Source of the DNA: Balaenoptera acutorostrata
Taxonomy: Eukaryota; Chordata; Mammalia; Artiodactyla; Balaenopteridae
DNA: 64,000 nucleotides
Assembly (NCBI RefSeq): GCF_949987535.1
Contig: NW_026645845.1
Location: forward strand, 1-64,000
Direction of reading: 5' to 3'
Part shown: positions 49,236 to 61,546 of the stretch, piece by piece
Numbering within the stretch: the first letter of the stretch is position 1
Layout: each line of letters opens with the position of its first letter
The notes under the pieces: generated by a model
Told to the model about the DNA's origin: nothing
Databases searched by the model: none
The model's input: only the letters and a program-made list of their open reading frames with translations
Program-made: the position numbers and the translations under genes

Positions 49236-50990
49236 TGGAGAATCAGCACCTTTTACCTCCTGTTCCGTACAGGTTGCAATTTGTCCTGAGGATGAACGGG
49301 AAGAGGGGGAACCAATGAGAGACTAGCTCTAGGTGTTGGGACAGGCACAGGTCACTCTATTTTCCCATCAGGAAGAAGAATTAAGCACAAGCTCAGCCTG
49401 CCCCCCAGAACCAGAAGAGGGCCTGAAGCAATCCTGCGCTTTTGCGGCCAGCTCCCAAAATAGCGATTTGAAAAATGGAGCTCAGGGGCACTGCAATTCA
49501 CAAACCTGCAGAGTTTTAAATGATACCTCTCGTCCACAAATATATTAAGGGAAGGCAACGAAGAGGCTTTGAAAGCAAGGCAGAATTGCAGGAAACAGAT
49601 TTCAGGAGGTAGATTCGAATCGCCTTGAAAGCACATGAAAAGCGGCAAAACGTGGACAATGATGCCCTTGGCCAAAAAGGGCGTATGCGTTTTTTCCTGA
49701 ATATATTCAGGAAAAAACGCATACGCCCTTTTTGGCCAACCAAGCAACCTGGAAAGGCCAATCAGCGCTCCAAAGAAGTCTCGCTTCCCAGCGGGCAAAA
49801 GGGCCATGCGGAAAAAAGTGTCCAAACCAGAACTGCACGACCGGCCATGGAGAAATGGGAGCCTTGCTTCGCTGATGGGCGGGATGTAAATTGCCAACAG
49901 CCACTCGGGAGAAGTGTACGGTGTGTCCTGAAACATCTAAAAAACACAGCTTGGAGAGCATAGGGCACTTCCACTCATGGGCGTATAAATTGGGAAAACT
50001 AAAAATCAGCAAGACACAGGCACCCCAAAGTTTAGGGCTGCTCTGTTGACAAGAACCCCCACTTCATTACACCTTAAATATCCTAGGAAAGAGAAAATGG
50101 ATAAAGAAGTTGTGGTCCTCATGTACAATGGAATATCACTCAGCCATGAAATCAACGTCATAAGGCTAGTAGCAGCACGATGAGTGGATTTAGGTACGAC
50201 GATTCTAAGTGAAATAAGTCACACAGAAAAAGACACTTATAAGATATCACTTAGAGAGGGAATGTAAAAACCGCTACACTTGAACTGAATTACAAAACAG
50301 AACAGAGTCACACGTTTAGAAAACACACTATGGCTGCTGAACGGGAAAGGTGCGGTGGGGTGATGCATAAAACAAGGGTTTCAAATTAGCTCCGATACCG
50401 TTACATAAACCCAATATGTAAGAGACAAGAACTATTCCTTTTTCAGTGAACTGGACTCAACACCCCCTATTCACCGCACAAGAATATATCTGACTACTAA
50501 GAATCTTCAAACCTATGTATTGATATCCCTCTGTAAGTGAGTCAAGGGGGTGTAAAGCGGCATAAACACAGCCGTGAAAAGCAGCTAAACCCCATTATAA
50601 AAATAAATTACTTTTCAAAACCCGTGAAACAAAGACAGTGAAAGAGAGAGAAATTCTTCCAAAATTCGTTCAGGGGCTGTGATGCAACCTGGATTGACCA
50701 TATCTAGACCCACAGCTGATTGAGACATAAGGGTGGACACTCTTGGGGCTGAGAGGTTCGGTGAGGTTGGGTGAGCCAACGCAGACCCTTTCAAGTAATA
50801 CTGCATGGTACCCATCCCATGGGTCCCAAATCTCCAGGTTCAAGGGCATCTTCCTACATCGAAAACAGGCATGAGAAACCCAGAAGATGGTACACCATGT
50901 GATCGGGAAAGGTTTCTAAAACGCACCTCATTTCTCATCTCCTTTGCTCGGGTTCGCCATTCCAGCCGATTTACTAGCCATCTCCCTCCT
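49236..50990 (+). repeat. Satellite unit 29 (1755 bp)
   Basis: Twin of unit 26, with the same two deletions. Palindrome 49668-49739, perfect. Confidence 0.97.
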
Positions 50991-52749
50991 TGGAGAATCA
51001 GCACCTTTTACCTCCTGTTCCGTACAGGTTGCAATTTGTCCTGAGGATGAACGGGAAGAGGGGGAACCAATGAGAGACTAGCTCTAGGTGTTGGGACAGG
51101 CACAGGTCACTCTATTTTCCCATCAGGAAGAAGAATTAAGCACAAGCTCAGCCTGCCCCCCAGAACCAGAAGAGGGCCTGAAGCAATCCTGCGCTTTTGC
51201 GGCCAGCTCCCAAAAAAGCGAGTTGAAAAATGGAGCTCAGGGGCACTGCAATTCACAAACCTGCAGAGTTTTAAATGATACCTCTCGTCCACAAATATAT
51301 TAAGGGAAGGCAACGAAGAGGCTTTGAAAGCAAGGCAGAATTGCAGGAAACAGATTTCAGGAGGTAGATTCGAATCGCCTTGAAAGCACATGAAAAGCGG
51401 CAAAACGTGGACAATGATGCCCTTGGCCAAAAAGGGCGTATGCGTTTTTTCCTGAATATATTCAGGAAAAAACGCATACGCCCTTTTTGGCCAACCAAGT
51501 AACCTGGAAAGGCCAATCACCGCTCCAAAGAAGTCTCGCTTCCCAGCGGGCAAAAGGGCCATGCGGAAAAAAGTGTCCAAACCAGAACTGCACGACCGGC
51601 CATGGAGAAATGGGAGCCTTGCTTCGCTGATGGGCGGGATGTAAATTGCCAACAGCCACTCGGGAGAAGTGTACGGTGTGTCCTGAAACATCTAAAAAAC
51701 ACAGCTTGGAGAGCATAGGGCACTTCCACTCATGGGCATATAAATTGGGAAAACTAAAAATCAGCAAGACACAGGCACCCCAAAGTTTAGGGCTGCTCTG
51801 TTGACAAGAACCCCCACTTCATTACATCTTAAATATCCTAGGAAAGAGAAAAATGGATAAAGAAGTTGTGGTCCTCATGTACAATGGAATATCACTCAGC
51901 CATGAAATCAACGTCATAAGGCTAGTAGCAGCACGATGAGTGGATTTAGGTACGACGATTCTAAGTGAAATAAGTCACACAGAAAAAGACACTTATCATA
52001 AGATATCACTTAGAGAGGGAATGTAAAAACCGCTACACTTGAACTGAATTACAAAACAGAACAGAGTCACACGTTTAGAAAACACACTATGGCTGCTGAA
52101 CGGGAAAGGTGAGGTGGGGTGATGCATAAAACAAGGGTTTCAAATTAGCTCCGATACCGTTCCATAAACCCAATATGTAAGAGACAAGACCTATTCCTTT
52201 TTCAGTGAACTGGACTCAACACCCCCTATTCACCGCAGAAGAATATATCTGACTAGTAAGAATCCTCAAACCTACGTATTGATATCTCTCTGTAAGTGAG
52301 TCAAGGGGGTGTAAAGCGGCATAAACACAGCCGTGAAAAGCAGCTAAACCCCATTATAAAAATAAATTACTTTTCAAAACCCGTGAAACAAAGACAGTGA
52401 AAGAGAGAGAAATTCTTACAAAATTCGTTCAGGGGCTGTGATGCAACCTGGATTGACCATATCTAGACCCACAGCTGATTGAGACTTAAGGGTGGACACT
52501 CTTGGGGCTGAGAGGTTCGGTGAGGTTGGGTGAGCCAACGCAGACCCTTTCAAGTAATACTGCATGGTACCCATCCGATGGGTCCCAAATCTCCAGGTTC
52601 AAGGGCATCTTCATACATCGAAAACATGCATGAGAAACCCAGAAGATGGTACACCATGTGATCGGGAAAGGTTTCTAAAACGCACCTCATTTCTCATCTC
52701 CTTTGCTCGGGTTCGCCATTCCAGCCGATTTACTAGCCATCTCCCTCCT
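50991..52749 (+). repeat. Satellite unit 30
   Basis: Length 1759 bp. Twin of unit 27. Palindrome 51423-51494, perfect. Confidence 0.97.
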
Positions 52750-53181
52750 TGGAGAATCAGCACCTTTTACCTCCTGTTCCGTACAGGTTGCAATTTGTCC
52801 TGAGGATGAACGGGAAGAGGGGGAACCAATGAGAGACTAGCTCTAGGTGTTGGGACAGGCACAGGTCACTCTATTTTCCCATCAGGAAGAAGAATTAAGC
52901 ACAAGCTCAGCCTGCCCCCCAGAACCAGAAGAGGGCCTGAAGCAATCCTGCGCTTTTGCGGCCAGCTCCCAAAAAAGCGAGTTGAAAAATGGAGCTCAGG
53001 TGCACTGCAATTCACAAACCTGCAGAGTTTTAAATGATACCTCTCGTCCACAAATATATTAAGGGAAGGCAACGAAGAGGCTTTGAAAGCAAGGCAGAAT
53101 TGCAGGAAACAGATTTCAGGAGGTAGATTCGAATCGCCTTGAAAGCACATGAAAAGCGGCCAAACGTGGACAATGATGCCC

Positions 53182-53253
53182 TTGGCCAAAAAGGGCGTAT
53201 GCGTTTTTTCCTGAATATATTCAGGAAAAAACGCATACATCCTTTTTGGCCAA
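53182..53253. repeat. 72-bp palindrome with two adjacent mismatches (unit 31)
   Basis: Bases 53239-53240 read at instead of gc, identical to unit 28. Confidence 0.95.
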
Positions 53254-54388
53254 CCAAGCAACCTGGAAAGGCCAATCAGCGCTCCAAAGAAGTCTCGCTT
53301 CCCAGCGGGCAAAAGGGCCATGCGGAAAAAAGTGTCCAAACCAGAACTGCACGACCGGCCATGGAGAAATGGGAGCCTTGCTTCGCTGATGGGCGGGATG
53401 TAAATTGCCAACAGCCACTCGGGAGAAGTTTACGGTGTGTCCTGAAACATCTAAAAAACACAGCTTGGAGAGCATAGGGCACTTCCACTCATGGGCGTAT
53501 AAATTGGGAAAACTAAAAATCAGCAAGACACAGGCACCCCAAAGTTTAGGGCTGCTCTGTTGACAAGAACCCCCACTTCATTACACCTTAAATATCCTAG
53601 GAAAGAGAAAAATGGATAAAGAAGTTGTGGTCCTCATGTACAATGGAATATCACTCAGCCATGAAATCAACGTCATAAGGCTAGTAGCAGCACGATGAGT
53701 GGATTTAGGTACGACGATTCTAAGTGAAATAAGTCACACAGAAAAAGACACTTATCATAAGATATCACTTAGAGAGGGAATGTAAAAACCGCTACACTTG
53801 AACTGAATTACAAAACAGAACAGAGTCACACGTTTAGAAAACACACTATGGCTGCTGAACGGGAAAGGTGAGGTGGGGTGATGCATAAAACAAGGGTTTC
53901 AAATTAGCTCCGATACCGTTCCATAAACCCAATATGTAAGAGACAAGAACTATTCCTTTTTCAGTGAACTGGACTCAACACCCCCTATTCACCGCACAAG
54001 AATATATCTGACTAGTAAGAATCCTCAAACCTATGTATTGATATCTCTCTGTAAGTGAGTCAAGGGGGTGTAAAGCGGCATAAACACAGCCGTGAAAAGC
54101 AGCTAAACCCCATTATAAAAATAAATTACTTTTCAAAACCCGTGAAACAAACACAGTGAAAGAGAGAGAAATTCTTACAAAATTCGTTCAGGGGCTGTGA
54201 ACCTGGATTGACCATATCTAGACCCACAGCTGATTGAGACTTAAGGGTGGACACTCTTGGGGCTGAGAGGTTCGGTGAGGTTGGGTGAGCCAACGCAGAC
54301 CCTTTCAAGTAATACTGCATGGTACCCATCCCATGGGTCCCAAATCTCCAGGTTCAAGGGCATCTTCATACATTGAAAACATGCATGA

Positions 54389-54404
54389 GAAACCCAGAAA
54401 CCCA
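54389..54404 (+). repeat. 8-bp tandem duplication, GAAACCCA x2
   Basis: The usual gagaaacccagaag is expanded to gagaaacccagaaacccagaag. It is the only such gain in the window and looks like replication slippage. Confidence 0.95.
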
Positions 54405-54512
54405 GAAGATGGTACACCATGTGATCGGGAAAGGTTTCTAAAACGCACCTCATTTCTCATCTCCTTTGCTCGGGTTCGCCATTCCAGCCGATTAACTAGC
54501 CATCTCCCTCCT

Positions 54513-56271
54513 TGGAGAATCAGCACCTTTTACCTCCTGTTCCGTACAGGTTGCAATTTGTCCTGAGGATGAACGGGAAGAGGGGGAACCAATGAGAGAC
54601 TAGCTCTAGGTGTTGGGACAGGCACAGGTCACTCTATTTTCCCATCAGGAAGAAGAATTAAGCACAAGCTCAGCCTGCCCCCCAGAACCAGAAGAGGGCC
54701 TGAAGCAATCCTGCGCTTTTGCGGCCAGCTCCCAAAAAAGCGAGTTGAAAAATGGAGCTCAGGGGCACTGCAATTCACAAACCTGCAGAGTTTTAAATGA
54801 TACCTCTCGTCCACAAATATATTAAGGGAAGGCAACGAAGAGGCTTTGAAAGCAAGGCAGAATTGCAGGAAACAGATTTCAGGAGGTAGATTCGAATCGC
54901 CTTGAAAGCACATGAAAAGCGGCAAAACGTGGACAATGATGCCCTTGGCCAAAAAGGGCGTATGCGTTTTTTCCTGAATATATTCAGGAAAAAACGCATA
55001 CGCCCTTTTTGGCCAACCAAACAACCTGGAAAGGCCAATCAGCGCTCCAAAGAAGTCTCGCTTCCCAGCGGGCTAAAGGGCCATGCGGAAAAAAGTGTCC
55101 AAACCAGAACTGCACGACCGGCCATGGAGAAATGGGAGCCTTGCTTCGCTGATGGGCGGGATGTAAATTGCCAACAGCCACTCGGGAGAAGTGTACGGTG
55201 TGTCCTGAAACATCTAAAAAACACAGCTTGGAGAGCATAGGGCACTTCCACTCATGGGCGTATAAATTGGGAAAACTAAAAATCAGCAAGACACAGGCAC
55301 CCCAAAGTTTAGGGCTGCTCTGTTGACAAGAACCCCCACTTCATTACACCTTAAATATCCTAGGAAAGAGAAAAATGGATAAAGAAGTTGTGGTCCTCAT
55401 GTACAATGGAATATCACTCAGCCATGAAATCAACGTCATAAGGCTAGTAGCAGCACGATGAGTGGATTTAGGTACGACGATTCTAAGTGAAATAAGTCAC
55501 ACAGAAAAAGACACTTATCATAAGATATCACTTAGAGAGGGAATGTAAAAACCGCTACACTTGAACTGAATTACAAAACAGAACAGAGTCACACGTTTAG
55601 AAAACACACTATGGCTGCTGAACGGGAAAGGTGAGGTGGGGTGATGCATAAAACAAGGGTTTCAAATTAGCTCCGATACCGTTCCATAAACCCAATATGA
55701 AAGAGACAAGAACTATTCCTTTTTCAGTGAACTGGACTCAACACCCCCTATTCACCGCACAAGAATATATCTGACTACTAAGAATCTTCAAACCTATGTA
55801 TTGATATCCCTCTGTAAGTGAGTCAAGGGGGTGTAAAGCGGCATAAACACAGCCGTGAAAAGCAGCTAAACCCCATTATAAAAATAAATTACTTTTCAAA
55901 ACCCGTGAAACAAAGACAGTGAAAAAGAGAGAAATTCTTACAAAATTCGTTCAGGGGCTGTGATGCAACCTGGATTGACCATATCTAGACCCACAGCAGA
56001 TTGAGACTTAAGGGTGGACACTCTTGGGGCTGAGAGGTTCGGTGAGGTTGGGTGAGCCAACGCAGACCCTTTCAAGTAATACTGCATGGTACCCATCCCA
56101 TGGGTCCCAAATCTCCAGGTTCAAGGGCATCTTCCTACATCGAAATCAGGCATGAGAAACCCAGAAGATGGTACACCATGTGATCGGGAAAGGTTTCTAA
56201 AACGCACCTCATTTCTCATCTCCTTTGCTCGGGTTCGCCATTCCAGCCGATTTACTAGCCATCTCCCTCCT
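54513..56271 (+). repeat. Satellite unit 32
   Basis: Length 1759 bp. Private changes ccaaacaacc near 55016, ggctaaagg near 55071 and atatgaaag near 55695. acagcagattg near 55995 is shared with units 17 and 21. Palindrome 54945-55016, perfect. Confidence 0.97.
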
Positions 56272-58029
56272 TGGAGAATCAGCACCTTTTACCTCCTGTT
56301 CCGTACAGGTTGCAATTTGTCCTGAGGATGAACGGGAAGAGGGGGAACCAATGAGAGACTAGCTCTAGGTGTTGGGACAGGCACAGGTCACTCTATTTTC
56401 CCATCAGGAAGAAGAATTAAGCACAAGCTCAGCCTGTCCCCAGAACCAGAAGAGGGCCTGAAGCAATCCTGCGCTTTTGCGGCCAGCTCCCAAAAAAGCG
56501 AGTTGAAAAATGGAGCTCAGGGGCACTGCAATTCACAAACCTGCAGAGTTTTAAATGATACCTCTCGTCCACAAATATATTAAGGGAAGGCAACGAAGAG
56601 GCTTTGAAAGCAAGGCAGAATTGCAGGAAACAGATTTCAGGAGGTAGATTCGAATCGCCTTGAAAGCACATGAAAAGCGGCAAAACGTGGACAATGATGC
56701 CCTTGGCCAAAAAGGGCGTATGCGTTTTTTCCTGAATATATTCAGGAAAAAACGCATACGCCCTTTTTGGCCAACCAAGCAACCTAGAAAGGCCAATCAG
56801 CGCTCCAAAGAAGTCTCGCTTCCCAGCGGGCAAAAGGGCCATGCGGAAAAAAGTGTCCAAACCAGAACTGCACGACCGGCCATGGAGAAATGGGAGCCTT
56901 GCTTCGCTGATGGGCGGGATGTAAATTGCCAACAGCCACTCGGGAGAAGTGTACGGTGTGTCCTGAAACATCTAAAAAACACAGCTTGGAGAGCATAGGG
57001 CACTTCCACTCATGGGCGTATAAATTGGGAAAACTAAAAATCAGCAAGACACAGGCACCCCAAAGTTTAGGGCTGCTCTGTTGACAAGAACCCCCACTTC
57101 ATTACACCTTAAATATCCTAGGAAAGAGAAAAATGGATAAAGAAGTTGTGGTCCTCATGTACAATGGAATATCACTCAGCCATGAAATCAACGTCATAAG
57201 GCTAGTAGCAGCACGATGAGTGGATTTAGGTACGACGATTCTAAGTGAAATAAGTCACACAGAAAAAGACACTTATCATAAGATATCACTTAGAGAGGGA
57301 ATGTAAAAACCGCTACACTTGAACTGAATTACAAAACAGAACAGAGTCACACGTTTAGAAAACACACTATGGCTGCTGAACGGGAAAGGTGAGGTGGGGT
57401 GATGCATAAAACAAGGGTTTCAAATTAGCTCCGATACCGTTCCATAAACCCAATATGTAAGAGACAAGACCTATTCCTTTTTCAGTGAACTGGACTCAAC
57501 ACCCCCTATTCACCGCACAAGAATATATCTGACTACTAAGAATCTTCAAACCTATGTATTGATATCCCTCTGTAAGTGAGTCAAGGGGGTGTAAAGCAGC
57601 ATAAACACAGCCGTGAAAAGCAGCTAAACCCCATTATAAAAATAAATTACTTTTCAAAACCCGTGAAACAAAGACAGTGAAAGAGAGAGAAATTCTTACA
57701 AAATTCGTTCAGGGGCTGTGATGCAACCTGGATTGACCATATCTAGACCCACAGCTGATTGAGACTTAAGGGTGGACACTCTTGGGGCTGAGAGGTTCGG
57801 TGAGGTTGGGTGAGCCAACGCAGACCCTTTCAAGTAATACTGCATGGTACCCATCCCATGGGTCCCAAATCTCCAGGTTCAAGGGCATCTTCATTCATCG
57901 AAAACATGCATGAGAAACCCAGAAGATGGTACACCATGTGATCGGGAAAGGTTTCTAAAACGCACCTCATTTCTCATCTCCTTTGCTCGGGTTCGCCATT
58001 CCAGCCGATTTACTAGCCATCTCCCTCCT
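56272..58029 (+). repeat. Satellite unit 33 (1758 bp)
   Basis: cctgtccccag near 56433 has lost one base of the C run and changed another, a form shared with units 34 and 36. Palindrome 56703-56774, perfect. Confidence 0.97.
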
Positions 58030-59787
58030 TGGAGAATCAGCACCTTTTACCTCCTGTTCCGTACAGGTTGCAATTTGTCCTGAGGATGAACGGGAAGAGG
58101 GGGAACCAATGAGAGACTAGCTCTAGGTGTTGCGACAGGCACAGGTCACTCTATTTTCCCATCAGGAAGAAGAATTAAGCACAAGCTCAGCCTGTCCCCA
58201 GAACCAGAAGAGGGCCTGAAGCAATCCTGCGCTTTTGCGGCCAGCTCGCAAAAAAGCGAGCTGAAAAATGGAGCTCAGGGGCACTGCAATTCACAAACCT
58301 GCAGAGTTTTAAATGATACCTCTCGTCCACAAATATATTAAGGGAAGGCAACGAAGAGGCTTTGAAAGCAAGGCAGAATTGCAGGAAACAGATTTCAGGA
58401 GGTAGATTCGAATCGCCTTGAAAGCACATGAAAAGCGGCAAAACGTGGACAATGATGCCCTTGGCCAAAAAGGGCGTATGCGTTTTTTCCTGAATATATT
58501 CAGGAAAAAACGCATACGCCCTTTTTGGCCAACCAAGCAACCTGGAAAGGCCAATCAGCGCTCCAAAGAAGTCTCGCTTCCCAGCGGGCAAAAGGGCCAT
58601 GCGGAAAAAAGTGTCCAAACCAGAACTGCACGACCGGCCATGGAGAAATGGGAGCCTTGCTTCGCTGATGGGCGGGATGTAAATTGCCAACAGCCACTCG
58701 GGAGAAGTGTACGGTGTGTCCTGAAACATCTAAAAAACACAGCTTGGAGAGCATAGGGCACTTCCACTCATGGGCGTATAAATTGGGAAAACTAAAAATC
58801 AGCAAGACACAGGCACCCCAAAGTTTAGGGCTGCTCTGTTGACAAGAACCCCCACTTCATTACACCTTAAATATCCTAGGAAAGAGAAAAATGGATAAAG
58901 AAGTTGTGGTCCTCATGTACAATGGAATATCACTCAGCCATGAAATCAACGTCATAAGGCTAGTAGCAGCACGATGAGTGGATTTAGGTACGACGATTCT
59001 AAGTGAAATAAGTCACACAGAAAAAGACACTTATCCTAAGATATCACTTAGAGAGGGAATGTAAAAACCGCTACACTTGAACTGAATTACAAAACAGAAC
59101 AGAGTCACACGTTTAGAAAACACACTATGGCTGCTGAACGGGAAAGGTGAGGTGGGGTGATGCATAAAACAAGGGTTTCAAATTAGCTCCGATATCGTTC
59201 CATAAACCCAGTATGTAAGAGACAAGAACTACTCCTTTTTCAGTGAACTGGACTCAACACCCCCTATTCACCGCACAAGAATATATCTGACTAGTAAGAA
59301 TCCTCAAACCTATGTATTGATATCTCTCTGTAAGTGAGTCAAGGGGGTGTAAAGCGGCATAAACACAGCCGTGAAAAGCAGCTAAACCCCATTATAAAAA
59401 TAAATTACTTTTCAAAACCCGTGAAACAAAGACAGTGAAAGAGAGAGAAATTCTTACAAAATTCGTTCAGGGGCTGTGATGCAACCTGGATTGACCATAT
59501 CTAGACCCACAGCTGATTGAGACTTAAGGGTGGACACTCTTGGGGCTGAGAGGTTCGGTGAGGTTGGGTGAGCCAACGCAGACCCTTTCAAGTAATACTG
59601 CATGGTACCCATCCGATGGGTCCCAAATCTCCAGGTTCAAGGGCATCTTCATACATCGAAAACATGCATGAGAAACCCAGAAGATGGTACACCATGTGAT
59701 CGGGAAAGGTTTCTAAAACGCACCTCATTTCTCATCTCCTTTGCTCGGGTTCGCCATTCCAGCCGATTTACTAGCCATCTCCCTCCT
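58030..59787 (+). repeat. Satellite unit 34 (1758 bp)
   Basis: cctgtccccag as in unit 33; tgttgcgacagg near 58129; cccagtatg and aactactcc near 59207-59233. Palindrome 58461-58532, perfect. First unit with the perfected A6-loop hairpin. Confidence 0.97.
58242..58263. repeat. Hairpin CAGCTCGC-A6-GCGAGCTG (unit 34)
   Basis: Eight perfect pairs around an A6 loop. The standard units read CAGCTCCC-A6-GCGAGTTG, with one C:C mismatch and one G:T pair. Two substitutions, one in each arm, make the stem perfect. Confidence 0.85.
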
Positions 59788-60000
59788 TGGAGAATCAGCA
59801 CCTTTTACCTCCTGTTCCGTACAGGTTGCAATTTGTCCTGAGGATGAACGGGAAGAGGGGGAACCAATGAGAGACTAGCTCTAGGTGTTGGGACAGGCAC
59901 AGGACACTCTATTTTCCCATCAGGAAGAAGAATTAAGCACAAGCTCAGCCTGCCCCCCAGAACCAGAAGAGGGCCTGAAGCAATCCTGCGCTTTTGCGGC

Positions 60001-60022
60001 CAGCTCGCAAAAAAGCGAGCTG
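60001..60022. repeat. Hairpin CAGCTCGC-A6-GCGAGCTG (unit 35)
   Basis: Same perfected stem as in unit 34. Confidence 0.85.
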
Positions 60023-60219
60023 AAAAATGGAGCTCAGGGGCACTGCAATTCACAAACCTGCAGAGTTTTAAATGATACCTCTCGTCCACAAATATATTAA
60101 GGGAAGGCAACGAAGAGGCTTTGAAAGCAAGGCAGAATTGCAGGAAACAGATTTCAGGAGGTAGATTCGAATCGCCTTGAAAGCACATGAACAGCGGCAA
60201 AACGTGGACAATGATGCCC

Positions 60220-60291
60220 TTGGCCAAAAAGGGCGTATGCGATTTTTCCTGAATATATTCAGGAAAAAACGCATACGCCCTTTTTGGCCAA
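60220..60291. repeat. 72-bp palindrome with one mismatch (unit 35)
   Basis: A at 60242 in place of T in the left arm; shared with unit 37. Confidence 0.95.
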
Positions 60292-61546
60292 CCAAGCAAC
60301 CTGGAAAGGCCAATCAGCGCTCCAAAGAAGTCTCGCTTCCGAGCGGGCAAAAGGGCCATGCGGAAAAAAGTGTCCAAACCAGAACTGCACGACCGGCCAT
60401 GGAGAAATGGGAGCCTTGCTTCGCTGATGGGCGGGATGTAAATTGCCAACAGCCACTCGGGAGAAGTGTACGGTGTGTCCTGAAACATCTAAAAAACACA
60501 GCTTGGAGAGCATAGGGCACTTCCACTCATGGGCGTATAAATTGGGAAAACTAAAAATCAGCAAGACACAGGCACCCCAAAGTTTAGGGCTGCTCTGTTG
60601 ACAAGAACCCCCACTTCATTACACCTTAAATATCCTAGGAAAGAGAAAAATGGATAAAGAAGTTGTGGTCCTCATGTACAATGGAATATCACTCAGCCAT
60701 GAAATCAACGTCATAAGTCTAGTAGCAGCACGATGAGTGGATTTAGGTACGACGATTCTAAGTGAAATAAGTCACACAGAAAAAGACACTTATCATAAGA
60801 TATCACTTAGAGAGGGAATGTAAAAACCGCTACACTTGAACTGAATTACAAAACAGAACAGAGTCACACGTTTAGAAAACACACTATGGCTGCTGAACGG
60901 GAAAGGTGAGGTGGGGTGATGCATAAAACAAGGGTTTCAAATTAGCTCCGATACCGTTCCATAAACCCAATATGTAAGAGACAAGACCTATTCCTTTTTC
61001 AGTGAACTGGACTCAACACCCCCTATTCACCGCACAAGAATATATCTGACTAGTAAGAATCTTCAAACCTATGTATTGATATCCCTCTGTAAGTGAGTCA
61101 AGGGGGTGTAAAGCAGCATAAACACAGCCGTGAAAAGCAGCTAAACCCCATTATAAAAATAAATTACTTTTCAAAACCCGTGAAACAAAGACAGTGAAAG
61201 AGAGAGAAATTCTTCCAAAATTCGTTCAGGGGCTGTGATGCAACCTGGATTGACCATATCTAGACCCACAGCTGATTGAGACATAAGGGTGGACACTCTT
61301 GGGGCTGAGAGGTTCGGTGAGGTTGGGTGAGCCAACGCAGACCCTTTCAAGTAATACTGCATGGTACCCATCCCATGGGTCCCAAATCTCCAGGTTCAAG
61401 GGCATCTTCATACATTGAAAACATGCATGAGAAACCCAGAAGATGGTACACCATGTGATCGGGAAAGGTTTCTAAAACGCACCTCATTTCTCATCTCCTT
61501 TGCTCGGGTTCGCCATTCCAGCCGATTTACTAGCCATCTCCCTCCT

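Larger units (their letters stand above)
49236..54504 (+). repeat. 5,269-bp trimer, copy 2 (units 29-31)
   Basis: Partner of 43967-49235. It differs from copy 1 in its last 150 bases or so: cattgaaaac near 54371 and an 8-bp tandem duplication. The shared block may therefore end near 54370, or these changes may be newer than the duplication. Confidence 0.9.
52750..54512 (+). repeat. Satellite unit 31 (1763 bp, longest)
   Basis: Twin of unit 28 with the same 4-bp loss, but with an 8-bp gain near its end and a private gattaac near 54491. Palindrome 53182-53253, two mismatches. Confidence 0.97.
58030..61546 (+). repeat. 3,517-bp dimer, copy 1 (units 34-35)
   Basis: Variants of unit 34 return in unit 36 and those of unit 35 in unit 37 at an offset of 3,517 bp (for example tgcgac at 58131 and 61648). 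Unit 35 keeps a few private changes. Confidence 0.85.
59788..61546 (+). repeat. Satellite unit 35
   Basis: Length 1759 bp. caggacactc near 59900 and gaacagcgg near 60189 are shared with unit 37. Private ttccgagcgg near 60338. Palindrome 60220-60291, one mismatch. Confidence 0.97.
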
